Below are positions 36,204-45,290 of a stretch of 64,000 nucleotides of DNA, piece after piece. Origin of the DNA: an uncultured Bacteroidota bacterium (lineage in GTDB: Bacteria; Bacteroidota; Bacteroidia; Flavobacteriales; Flavobacteriaceae); the NCBI GenBank assembly GCA_902602415.1, contig CACKQW010000002.1, forward strand, positions 62,001 to 126,000, given 5' to 3'. The number at the start of each line of letters is the position of its first letter. Position 1 is the first letter of the stretch. The translations under genes were made by a program, and so were the position numbers. The notes beneath the pieces were generated by a model. That model worked only from the letters and a program-made list of their open reading frames with translations, ran no database searches and was not told the DNA's origin.

Positions 36204-37568
36204 ATGATGATCAAAAATAAAAGTACATTTTCTTGTCATGATTGTGGAGCTCAGTATGCCAAATGGCAAGGTCAGTGTCAAAAATGTAGTAAGTGGAACA
36301 CCATTGAGGAGCAAATAGTTCAAAGTCCCACGAAAAAGATTTGGGATAACTCAAAATCAGAGCTTACCAAATCTAATTCATCACCTATTTTAATTACTGA
36401 AATTAATGTTCAAAGTGAAAATAGAATTATAACAAAGGATTCGGAATTTAACAGAGTAATGGGGGGTGGAATTGTACCTGGATCCATTGTTTTATTAGGT
36501 GGTGAACCAGGAATTGGAAAAAGTACACTTTTTTTACAATTATCATTGACTTTAAAACAAAAGGTTCTTTACGTTTCTGGTGAAGAGAGTAAAAATCAGA
36601 TAAAATTAAGGGCAGATAGGATAAGGCATTCAAAAAATAATTGTTTCATATATCCAGAAAGTAAATTAGAAAATATTTTTATTCAAGCTGAGAAAATTGG
36701 ACCAGATATAATCATAATTGATTCAATTCAAACATTGACTACAAATTCTATTGATTCTGTTCAAGGCAGTATTACACAGTTAAGATCATGTACGGCTGAG
36801 CTAATTAACTTTGCAAAAAAAACATCTATTCCAATTTTTTTAATCGGACATATTAATAAAGATGGAAATATTGCTGGCCCAAAAATTTTAGAGCATATGG
36901 TTGATACAGTTCTACAATTTGAGGGTGATAATAAGCACCTTTACAGAATTTTACGAGTTAAAAAAAATAGATTTGGTTCGACAAACGAAATTGGTATTTA
37001 TGAGATGTTCTCCGGAGGATTAAAAGAAATTTTAAATCCTTCTGAAATTTTAATTGGTAATAAAAATGAAAAGTTAAGCGGTACAGCTATTTGTGCTTCT
37101 GTTGAGGGGTCGAGACCAATCATGATTGAAGTACAAGCTTTGGTTAGTACAGCAGTCTATGGAACTCCTCAGAGAACAACAACAGGAATAAATTCTAAAA
37201 GACTTAATATGTTACTTGCTGTCTTAGAAAAAAGAGCAGGTTTTAATTTAGTCTCCAAAGATATATTTATCAATATTACAGGTGGATTAAAGGTCGAGGA
37301 TACAGCTAATGATTTAGCAATTGTTGCTGCTATACTTTCATCTAGCAGAGATAAAGTTATTGATGAGACTTATTGTTTTGCTGCTGAAATTGGTCTTTCT
37401 GGAGAGGTCAGACCGGTAAGTAGATTAGAACAAAGAATAAAAGAAGCTGAAAAATTAGGGTATTCAAAAATTTTCATTTCAAAATATTGTGATAAAATAC
37501 CAACTAATAAAATCAAAGTAATTTATTTGTCAAATATTACAGATTTGATGAATATGTTAACTATTTAG
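36204..37568 (+). CDS. radA: DNA repair protein RadA
   Basis: RadA is a RecA-like, Lon-related ATPase that promotes branch migration in recombinational repair. The 454 residues show the N-terminal Cys4 zinc finger (C11, C14, C25, C28), the P-loop GGEPGIGKST at 99-108, a Walker B region IIIIDSIQTL, the RadA-specific KKNRFGSTNEIG motif, and a C-terminal Lon-like domain with GGLKVEDTANDLAI and AEIGLSGEVRPV. It starts immediately at the end of the esterase-like gene (ATG ATG; either could serve). Confidence 0.97.
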   Translation: MMIKNKSTFSCHDCGAQYAKWQGQCQKCSKWNTIEEQIVQSPTKKIWDNSKSELTKSNSSPILITEINVQSENRIITKDSEFNRVMGGGIVPGSIVLLGGEPGIGKSTLFLQLSLTLKQKVLYVSGEESKNQIKLRADRIRHSKNNCFIYPESKLENIFIQAEKIGPDIIIIDSIQTLTTNSIDSVQGSITQLRSCTAELINFAKKTSIPIFLIGHINKDGNIAGPKILEHMVDTVLQFEGDNKHLYRILRVKKNRFGSTNEIGIYEMFSGGLKEILNPSEILIGNKNEKLSGTAICASVEGSRPIMIEVQALVSTAVYGTPQRTTTGINSKRLNMLLAVLEKRAGFNLVSKDIFINITGGLKVEDTANDLAIVAAILSSSRDKVIDETYCFAAEIGLSGEVRPVSRLEQRIKEAEKLGYSKIFISKYCDKIPTNKIKVIYLSNITDLMNMLTI

Positions 37569-37608
37569 TTTTCTTAAATTCGTAATTTCATTTTCTTAAA
37601 TTTATTCA

Positions 37609-40600
37609 ATGATTTTTCCAGAATACAAAAATTTAGATCTTTCTAAAATATCCAAGGAAGTACTTAGTTACTGGGAGGGAAATGATATTTTTAAAAAGTC
37701 AATTGAAAACTCTTCCAAGAGAAAACCTTTTGTTTTTTTTGAGGGGCCTCCCTCAGCAAATGGTCTCCCAGGAATTCATCATGTGTTGGCTAGAACAATC
37801 AAAGATATTTTCCTTCGGTTTAAAACTATGAAGGGTTATTATGTTCAAAGAAAAGCAGGATGGGATACCCACGGGCTTCCTGTTGAGCTTGGTGTTGAAA
37901 ATAGTCTTGGTATTTCTAAAGAAGATATTGGAAAAAAAATTAGTGTGGAAGAATATAATGATGCTTGCAAAAAGGCTGTCATGAAGTATACTAACATTTG
38001 GAATGATTTAACAAAAAAAATGGGGTATTGGGTTGATGTTGATGATCCATATATTACCTACTCTTCAAAATATATGGAGTCTGTTTGGTGGTTGATTTCT
38101 AATATTTATAAAAAAAATATGATGTATAAAGGTTATACAATTCAGCCATATTCTCCTAAAGCTGGGACTGCAATAAGTTCACATGAATTAAATCAACCTG
38201 GAACATATCAAGATGTTACAGACACAACAGTTACTGCACAGTTTAAGTTAGTAGAAAAAGATTTACCTGAGTTTTTACAAACTGGCTTGGAAACTTTTGT
38301 ACTAGCTTGGACAACTACCCCCTGGACATTACCAAGTAATACAGCTCTTACTGTTGGACCAAAAATCGAATATTCTTTAATAACTTCATTTAATCAATAC
38401 ACAGGCAATAAAGGAAATTTTATAGTTGCTTCAGAACTGGTTAGTAAACAGTTCTCCGGAAATTACTATGAAGTTAATCAAATCAATGAACTAGATGATT
38501 ATGAATTCGATGCAAAAAAAATTCCCTTTATGAAGTTTAGGACTTTTATGGGTTCAGATCTAGAAAATATAAAATATCATCAATTATTAGAATATTGTAT
38601 GCCCTTTCAAAGTCCAGAAAATGCATTTAGATTAATTTGTGGGGATTTTGTAACAACTTCTGACGGAACAGGAATTGTACATACGGCTCCAACATTTGGC
38701 GCTGATGATGCACTAGTTGCAAAACAAGCAAAGCCTCCCATTCCTCCAATGCTAGTCAAAAATGAAAACGGAGATTTAGTTCCACTAGTTGATTTGACTG
38801 GGAAGTTTAGAAAGGAAATGAAAGAACTTTCTGGAAAATATGTGAAAAATGAATATTATAATGATCAAAATCAGCCTGATAAATCCGTAGATGTTGAGAT
38901 TGCGATTAAATTAAAGGAAGAAAACAAAGCATTTAAAGTAGAAAAGTATAAACACAGTTATCCAAACTGTTGGAGAACAGATAAGCCTATTTTATATTAC
39001 CCTATAGATTCTTGGTTTATCAAAGCATCTTCCATTAGTGAAAAAATGGTTGATTTAAACAAGAAAATTAATTGGAAGCCTAAATCAACAGGAGAGGGAA
39101 GATTTGAAAAGTGGCTTGAAAACGTTAATGACTGGAATTTGTCGAGATCTAGGTTTTGGGGAATTCCATTGCCAATTTGGAGAACTGAGGATGGAACTGA
39201 GGAAATATGTATTGGATCAATGGAAGAATTAATCCATGCAATTCAAAACTCTGTACAAGCTGGATTCATGCAAAATAATATTTTTTCTGATTTTAAAGTA
39301 AATGATTTTAGTGAAGAGAATTATAAAAAAATAGACCTGCATAAAAACGTAGTTGATACAATAGTTCTTGTATCCAAATCTGGCAAAAAAATGTTTAGGG
39401 AGCCAGATTTAATTGATGTATGGTTTGATTCTGGAAGTATGCCATACGCACAGTGGCATTATCCTTTTGAAAACAAAGATTACATTGATAATAATAAATT
39501 TTTTCCTGCAGATTTTATTGCTGAGGGTGTAGACCAAACAAGAGGTTGGTTTTATACTTTACATGCAATTAGTTCATTGGTTTTTGATCAAATTTCATAC
39601 AAAAATGTAATTTCTAATGGCTTGGTATTAGATAAGAATGGTCAAAAAATGTCAAAAAGGCTAGGGAATGCAATTGATCCTTTTGAAACTTTAGAAAAAT
39701 ATGGTCCGGATGCTACTAGATGGTATATGATTTCAAATGCAAATCCATGGGATAATCTTAGATTCGATTTGACAGGAATAGATGAAGTCAAAAGAAAATT
39801 TTTTGGAACACTTTATAATACCTATTCTTTTTTCGCTCTTTATGCCAACATTGATAATTTTGATTTTTCTGAAAAGATAATTCCACATGATGAAAAACCT
39901 GAGCTGGATAGATGGATTATCTCTGAGCTTAATACATTAATAAAAAAAGTAGATTCTCATTACAATGATTATGAACCTACAAAAGCTGCAAGACTTATTA
40001 ATTCTTTTGTAATTGATAATTTGAGCAATTGGTATGTTAGATTAAGTAGAAGAAGGTTTTGGAAAGGGGAATACCAAGCAGATAAGATTTCAGCTTATCA
40101 AACACTACACACTGTGATGACTGATATTTGTAGACTTTCTGCCCCTTTAGCTCCTTTTTTTATGGAAAGATTATTTTCAGATTTGACCAAGAAGATAAAG
40201 ATTCATAAAAACCATTTAAGTGTTCATTTTGAAGATTTCCCCATTTCAGATATCAGTAAAATTGATCATGATCTTGAAAAGAAGGTAAGCTATGCACAAG
40301 TAATTTCATCATTAACACTATCACTCCGAGCAAAAGAAAAAATAAAAGTACGTCAGCCTTTGAATAAAATATTAATACCCATAAGTAGCAAGGAAGAAAA
40401 ACACATGATTTTGTCTGTTTCTCATGAGATTAAAAATGAAGTTAATGTAAAAAAAATTGAATTTATTGAGGGTGAGTCCGACATAATTGTTAAGTCTGTA
40501 AAACCAAATTTTAAAAAACTGGGGCCAAAGTTTGGAAAAAGCATGAATCTTATTGTTGAAGCAACAAATAAAATTGGAATATCTCAAATAAATAAGCTTC

Positions 40601-41010
40601 AAAAAAACGGGTCTATTGATTTATTAATTGATAAAAAAACAATAACTTTCTGTTTAGATGATTTTGAAATTATTACCAAAGATATTGAAGGATGGTTGGT
40701 AGCAAATGAGGGAGATATAACAGTTGCTTTGGATATTTCGATTAGTGACGCTCTTAGATCCGAAGGTATTGCCAGAGAAATTGTAAGTAAGATTCAAAAC
40801 ATGAGAAAGACAAAATATTTTGAAGTTACAGACAGAATAAACACTGTAATTTCATGTGATCAGGATACTGAAGATGCAATTAAAAAAAACCTTGATTACG
40901 TAAAAACAGAAACCTTGTCAAACAGTATAATTTTTGATAAAATTGACAATGAAGCAAATGAAATACAGTTTGATAACAAAGTGATTAAAATTTTTATTAA
41001 TAAAATTTGA
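37609..41010 (+). CDS. ileS: isoleucine--tRNA ligase
   Basis: IleS charges tRNA-Ile and edits misactivated valine. The 1133-residue protein has the class I HIGH region as GPPSANGLPGIHHVL (H57-H58), the editing CP1 domain with LAWTTTPWTLPSNTAL and GTGIVHTAPTFGADDA, WFDSGSMPYAQW, DQTRGWFYTLHAI, and KMSKR at 680-684. A long C-terminal anticodon-binding region follows. The length and the GIHH form are those of the Bacteroidetes type. It opens a run with dksA-like and uvrC genes 4 and 32 bases apart. Confidence 0.97.
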   Translation: MIFPEYKNLDLSKISKEVLSYWEGNDIFKKSIENSSKRKPFVFFEGPPSANGLPGIHHVLARTIKDIFLRFKTMKGYYVQRKAGWDTHGLPVELGVENSLGISKEDIGKKISVEEYNDACKKAVMKYTNIWNDLTKKMGYWVDVDDPYITYSSKYMESVWWLISNIYKKNMMYKGYTIQPYSPKAGTAISSHELNQPGTYQDVTDTTVTAQFKLVEKDLPEFLQTGLETFVLAWTTTPWTLPSNTALTVGPKIEYSLITSFNQYTGNKGNFIVASELVSKQFSGNYYEVNQINELDDYEFDAKKIPFMKFRTFMGSDLENIKYHQLLEYCMPFQSPENAFRLICGDFVTTSDGTGIVHTAPTFGADDALVAKQAKPPIPPMLVKNENGDLVPLVDLTGKFRKEMKELSGKYVKNEYYNDQNQPDKSVDVEIAIKLKEENKAFKVEKYKHSYPNCWRTDKPILYYPIDSWFIKASSISEKMVDLNKKINWKPKSTGEGRFEKWLENVNDWNLSRSRFWGIPLPIWRTEDGTEEICIGSMEELIHAIQNSVQAGFMQNNIFSDFKVNDFSEENYKKIDLHKNVVDTIVLVSKSGKKMFREPDLIDVWFDSGSMPYAQWHYPFENKDYIDNNKFFPADFIAEGVDQTRGWFYTLHAISSLVFDQISYKNVISNGLVLDKNGQKMSKRLGNAIDPFETLEKYGPDATRWYMISNANPWDNLRFDLTGIDEVKRKFFGTLYNTYSFFALYANIDNFDFSEKIIPHDEKPELDRWIISELNTLIKKVDSHYNDYEPTKAARLINSFVIDNLSNWYVRLSRRRFWKGEYQADKISAYQTLHTVMTDICRLSAPLAPFFMERLFSDLTKKIKIHKNHLSVHFEDFPISDISKIDHDLEKKVSYAQVISSLTLSLRAKEKIKVRQPLNKILIPISSKEEKHMILSVSHEIKNEVNVKKIEFIEGESDIIVKSVKPNFKKLGPKFGKSMNLIVEATNKIGISQINKLQKNGSIDLLIDKKTITFCLDDFEIITKDIEGWLVANEGDITVALDISISDALRSEGIAREIVSKIQNMRKTKYFEVTDRINTVISCDQDTEDAIKKNLDYVKTETLSNSIIFDKIDNEANEIQFDNKVIKIFINKI

Positions 41011-41014
41011 AAAA

Positions 41015-41398
41015 ATGAGTAAAGATGTAAATATTAGATATTCAGATTCAGATCTTTCTGAGTTCAAAAAATTGATTAATCAAAAAATTAGTAAGGCTAA
41101 ACATGATCTTAAGCTAATCAAAAGTGCATACATGAATGATCACAATAATGGAACTGAGGATACCTCACCAACTTTCAAAGCTTTTGACGAAGGAAGTACA
41201 GTTATGAGTAAAGAATCTAATTCACAGTTAGCCTTAAGACAAGAAAAATTCATAAGGGATTTGAAAACAGCTTTAATAAGAATTGAGAACAAGACGTATG
41301 GTGTTTGTAGGGTGACAGGAAAGTTAATTTCCAAAGAAAGATTAAAGCTAGTACCTCATGCTACCCTTAGTATTGAAGCAAAAAATATGCAAAAGTAG
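41015..41398 (+). CDS. TraR/DksA family protein without zinc cysteines
   Basis: A 127-residue protein with a coiled-coil N-terminal half (FKKLINQKISKAKHDLKLI), a DE-rich turn (EDTSPTFKAFDEGS) and the family C-terminus IENKTYGVCRVTGKLISKERL, ending VPHATLSIEAK. DksA binds the RNA polymerase secondary channel and mediates the stringent response with ppGpp. Here only one Cys (YGVC) of the four zinc ligands remains, as is usual in flavobacterial members. It starts 4 bases after ileS; ileS next to this gene is a conserved flavobacterial pair. Confidence 0.9.
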   Translation: MSKDVNIRYSDSDLSEFKKLINQKISKAKHDLKLIKSAYMNDHNNGTEDTSPTFKAFDEGSTVMSKESNSQLALRQEKFIRDLKTALIRIENKTYGVCRVTGKLISKERLKLVPHATLSIEAKNMQK

Positions 41399-41430
41399 AT
41401 ACATTCTTGTGTTCTTTAGATTAGCAAATA

Positions 41431-43266
41431 ATGATTAATGATCATTTAAAAGATTTAATTAAAAATTTACCTCAGAAGCCAGGCATTTATAAATTTTTGG
41501 ATAGGTCTGATAAAATAATTTACATTGGAAAGGCTAAAAATTTAAAAAAAAGAGTTGCTTCCTATTTTAATAGAAGTATTAAGGACGAAAAAACAAATAC
41601 TTTAGTTTCTAAAATCAATTCTTTTTCAATTGTTCTTGTTAAATCTGAAACAGATGCATTATTACTGGAGAATAATCTGATAAAAAAAATTAAGCCCAAG
41701 TATAATATTCTATTAAAAGATGGTAAATCTTATCCTTGGATTTGCGTTAAGAATGAAAGATTTCCGAGAATTTTTTTAACTAGAAAAGTAATTGATGATG
41801 GTTCTAGTTATTTCGGCCCATACACCAATATCAAAACTGCATATACACTTCTTGAATTAATTGATAACCTATTTCCGATACGTAAATCAAATTATAATTT
41901 TTCTGAAAAAATTATCAATAATCCCAAAAATACTTTTTACTTGAATGTTTTAAGAAAAAAAGGGCATTTTATAATAACTGGTTTTGATATGGAAAACAAC
42001 AAAATGGAAAATAATTTCATTACAGAAAGAGAATATTCTGAAATTATTATGGCTGTAAAAAATATGCTTCAGGGTAAATTCAAAAAATCTAGAGATAAAA
42101 TTAAAAAGCAGATGATGAATTACTCAAAAAATGAAGAATTTGAGTTAGCAGAAGAGTGCAAAATGAAAATAATGGCTCTTGAAAATTATCAGTCAAAATC
42201 AACTATTGTAAACCCTAAAATTAAGAATTTAGATATTTATACTATTATTTCTGACTCATCGCATGCTTTTATAAATTATATCCAAGTAAATAATGGGTCG
42301 ATTATTTGTTCTTTCAATACTTACGTAAAAAAACAATCAATCACAGACGAAAAACAAATTTTGGAGCAACTCGTTGGTCAAATTAAGTTGAAATTTAAAT
42401 CCAACTCCAACGAGATGTGTTCAAATATTCATATCGAAACTTTAAGCTATAAAAAAGCTTATGTTCCTGACATTGGAGATAAGAACCATTTAGTAAAATT
42501 GTCTTTGCTGAATATTAAAAACTACAAATTAAAGGAATTTAATAATTTAAAAAATAGATTTAAACCTAGTTCACAGTTTAGGGTTCTAAGTACATTAAAA
42601 GATGATTTAAGTTTAGAAGAATTACCTACTCATATTGAGTGTTTTGATAATTCCAATTTTCAAGGCAGCTATCCCTCATCTGCATGTGTTGTTTTTAAAA
42701 ATGGTAAACCTTTAAAATCTGAATATAGACATTTTAATATTAAATCAGTTGATAAACCTGACGATTTTGCATCTATGGAGGAAGTTGTGCTACGAAGATA
42801 CAAGAGGCTAATAAATGAGCAAAGAGATTTACCTCAACTTATAGTAATTGATGGAGGTAAAGGACAATTATCTTCTGCATTAAAGTCATTGAAACAACTT
42901 AATTTAGATAAAAAGATAACGTGTATCGGAATTGCTAAGAGATTAGAGGAAATTTATTTACCATTTGAAAGTACGCCGATATACATTGACAAAAAATCTG
43001 AATCCTTAAAATTAATTCAAAAATTAAGAGATGAGGCTCACCGATTTAGTCTAAGGCAACATAGAAAAAGAAGGGATAAGATTTTTTTAACATCAGAGCT
43101 TGAAGAAATTCATGGAATAGGTCAAAAAACAATAGCTATATTAATTAAAAACTTTAAATCAGTAAATAATATTAAAAAAGCTAATATTGATAAACTTAAC
43201 GAGGTAGTTGGATCCCAAAAAGCTGCGTTTATTTCTAATTATTTTATAAGTCAAAATGAAAAGTAA
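41431..43266 (+). CDS. uvrC: excinuclease ABC subunit C
   Basis: UvrC makes both incisions in nucleotide excision repair after UvrAB damage recognition. The 611-residue protein has the GIY-YIG nuclease (PGIYKFLDRSDKIIYIGKAKNL) near residues 17-38, an UVR helix (NEEFELAEECKMKIMALE), the RNase H-like C-terminal nuclease (ECFDNSNFQGSYPSSACVVF, LIVIDGGKGQLSSAL) and a helix-hairpin-helix (IHGIGQKTIAILIKNF). Length is normal. The DUF3108 gene starts inside its 3' end (11-base overlap). Confidence 0.97.
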   Translation: MINDHLKDLIKNLPQKPGIYKFLDRSDKIIYIGKAKNLKKRVASYFNRSIKDEKTNTLVSKINSFSIVLVKSETDALLLENNLIKKIKPKYNILLKDGKSYPWICVKNERFPRIFLTRKVIDDGSSYFGPYTNIKTAYTLLELIDNLFPIRKSNYNFSEKIINNPKNTFYLNVLRKKGHFIITGFDMENNKMENNFITEREYSEIIMAVKNMLQGKFKKSRDKIKKQMMNYSKNEEFELAEECKMKIMALENYQSKSTIVNPKIKNLDIYTIISDSSHAFINYIQVNNGSIICSFNTYVKKQSITDEKQILEQLVGQIKLKFKSNSNEMCSNIHIETLSYKKAYVPDIGDKNHLVKLSLLNIKNYKLKEFNNLKNRFKPSSQFRVLSTLKDDLSLEELPTHIECFDNSNFQGSYPSSACVVFKNGKPLKSEYRHFNIKSVDKPDDFASMEEVVLRRYKRLINEQRDLPQLIVIDGGKGQLSSALKSLKQLNLDKKITCIGIAKRLEEIYLPFESTPIYIDKKSESLKLIQKLRDEAHRFSLRQHRKRRDKIFLTSELEEIHGIGQKTIAILIKNFKSVNNIKKANIDKLNEVVGSQKAAFISNYFISQNEK

Positions 43267-44038
43267 ATTTTATTTTTTTATTGCTGTTTTTATTTTTCAT
43301 ATTAATGTTTGTTCTCAAAACCTAAATCCATTTCATCCAGGGGAGTGGTTTAAATATAAAATTACTTATAGTGGTGTTTTTAAAGCTGGAGAAGCAACTG
43401 TTGAATTGACAGATGGAGTTGTAAATAATAAAATGGTATTTCATGCTAAAATGAATGCAAGATCCACTGGACCAATAAATTTTTTTTTCAAAGTAAAAGA
43501 TAGATATGAAAGTTATTTTACCCCTGAAGAGATAATTCCATTAAAATTCATTCGTGATATTGATGAAGGTGGATACACAAAAAACCTCAATATTTTATTT
43601 GATGATAATAAAAGTACTGCTACTGTAATCGATTTTAAGAAAAATAAAAGGATGAATTTTTCAACCAATACAAACGCTCAGGATATGGTCTCTGTTTTTT
43701 ATTTTTTAAGAAGGTTTTTTAAAATGGAAGATCTCAACGAAAACAATGAAATAAGTGTTAATATGTTTTTTGATTCTGAAAATTATGTTTTGAAAGTTAA
43801 GTATTTGACAAGTGAATTTATAAATACTACTTTTGGAAAAATATATTGTTACAAAATTCAGCCTTATGTTCAGTCAGGAAGAGTTTTTAAAAAAGATGAA
43901 AGCTTGACAATGTGGATTACAGCTGACAAAAATAGAGTCCCTATCAAAATGAAAGCTGATTTATTAGTTGGATCTGTAAAAATTGATTTAGAGGCTTTTA
44001 GCAGTCTAACATATCCTTTTGAAGTTCAATTTGATTAA
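43256..44038 (+). CDS. DUF3108 domain exported protein
   Basis: A 260-residue protein with a signal peptide (FYFFIAVFIFHINVCSQ) and a DUF3108 beta-barrel-like domain: FHPGEWFKYKITYSGVFKAG, VKDRYESYF, ISVNMFFDSENYVLKVKYL and MWITADKNRVPIKMKADLLVG. The family is periplasmic or envelope-associated and of unknown function. It overlaps uvrC by 11 bases and precedes the M23 peptidase gene by one base; the pair DUF3108-M23 is a common flavobacterial arrangement and suggests a cell-wall role. Confidence 0.87.
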   Translation: MKSKFYFFIAVFIFHINVCSQNLNPFHPGEWFKYKITYSGVFKAGEATVELTDGVVNNKMVFHAKMNARSTGPINFFFKVKDRYESYFTPEEIIPLKFIRDIDEGGYTKNLNILFDDNKSTATVIDFKKNKRMNFSTNTNAQDMVSVFYFLRRFFKMEDLNENNEISVNMFFDSENYVLKVKYLTSEFINTTFGKIYCYKIQPYVQSGRVFKKDESLTMWITADKNRVPIKMKADLLVGSVKIDLEAFSSLTYPFEVQFD

Positions 44039-44039
44039 A

Positions 44040-45290
44040 ATGAAAAAGATATTTCAAATTTTCTTAATATCAATTTCAATAACCATATTAATTTATTTCA
44101 TTCAGTCTTTTTTGTCTTTTGACAGCAGTTCTATTTTATCAAATGATACCAAAGAAAAACCTAATTTACAATTTGGGTTTAATTTCAATGATTATAATGT
44201 TGAAAGAGATACGATTAAATTTGGAGATAGCTTTGGTGAAATTTTAGCTGCAAGGAATTTAAGTTATCCAAAAATTTATAAAATTGTTGAAAAAATTAAA
44301 GATTCCTTTGACGTTAGATGGTTAACAGTTGGAAAAGCATTTACAATTCTTTCCACAAAAGATTCATTAAATACTCCAAAATATTTTATTTATCAGCCTA
44401 ATTTATTGAATTATGTGGTTGTTGATTTTGCAAATCAAGATTCAATTATTGCGTACAATAAAACTAAACCTTTTAAAATTATCAGCAGAGAAACATCAGG
44501 AGTCATAAATAGTAGCCTTTCTGAAACCATGGATCAGAACGGACTGCCCTGGGAGCTAATAAATAAACTTTCTGATATTTACGCTTGGACAATTGATTTT
44601 ACCAGAATTAAAAAAGGAGATAAGTTTAAAATTGTTTACAAGGAAAGATACATTGAGGATTCAGTTTTAGTTGGAATAAAAAGTATTGATGCTGCTTATT
44701 TCGAGCATGAAGATCAAAATTTATATGCGTTTAATTTTTTAGTTGATTCAACAAAAAATGTTACTGAATTTTTTGATGAAAACGGAAAAAGTTTACAAAG
44801 AACATTTTTAAAATCTCCACTCAGATTTAGCAATATATCCTCAAGATATAACTTAAAAAGAAGGATAGCATATTATGGGAATAAGGTAAGACCCCATAGA
44901 GGAACTGATTTTGCTGCTCCAACAGGCACTCCAATTATGGCAACAGCCGCTGGAAGAGTGGTAAAATCGTCATACACAAGAGGAAATGGATATTATGTAA
45001 AAATAAAACATAATGATACTTATTCGACTCAGTATTTGCATATGCAAAAAAGAGGTAGGGTTAAGCAAGGTTCATATGTTAAGCAGGGTGATGTCATTGG
45101 AAAAATCGGAATGACAGGAAATACATCTGGTCCGCATGTTTGTTATAGATTTTGGAAAAATGGAAAGCAAGTTGACCCATTTAAACAAAAATTACCGCCA
45201 GGAAAACCAATTCCTAAAAATTTAAATTCTAAATTTACTGAGCATTTAATCCCTTTAAAAACTATTTTAGATAATATAAATTATAATTAA
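44040..45290 (+). CDS. M23 family (LytM-like) peptidase with HxC in place of HxH
   Basis: A 416-residue envelope protein: one N-terminal membrane anchor (IFQIFLISISITILIYFI), a long region with a LysM/OapA-like FGDSFGEILAARNLSYPKI segment, then the M23 domain from about residue 275. The first zinc motif HRGTD supplies H286 and D290. The second is PHVCYRF, H366-x-C368, where LytM peptidases have HxH and the second His binds zinc. M23 enzymes cut peptidoglycan cross-bridges, but here catalysis may be altered or absent. A TTG at 44019 is in frame, but the ATG at 44040 directly precedes the anchor and was chosen. It overlaps pgi by one base. Confidence 0.9.
   Translation: MKKIFQIFLISISITILIYFIQSFLSFDSSSILSNDTKEKPNLQFGFNFNDYNVERDTIKFGDSFGEILAARNLSYPKIYKIVEKIKDSFDVRWLTVGKAFTILSTKDSLNTPKYFIYQPNLLNYVVVDFANQDSIIAYNKTKPFKIISRETSGVINSSLSETMDQNGLPWELINKLSDIYAWTIDFTRIKKGDKFKIVYKERYIEDSVLVGIKSIDAAYFEHEDQNLYAFNFLVDSTKNVTEFFDENGKSLQRTFLKSPLRFSNISSRYNLKRRIAYYGNKVRPHRGTDFAAPTGTPIMATAAGRVVKSSYTRGNGYYVKIKHNDTYSTQYLHMQKRGRVKQGSYVKQGDVIGKIGMTGNTSGPHVCYRFWKNGKQVDPFKQKLPPGKPIPKNLNSKFTEHLIPLKTILDNINYN

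Noticed and set aside
37756-37790. IleRS with GIHH instead of the textbook HIGH motif
   Set aside because: This is the usual form in Bacteroidetes IleRS, and all other catalytic motifs are present.
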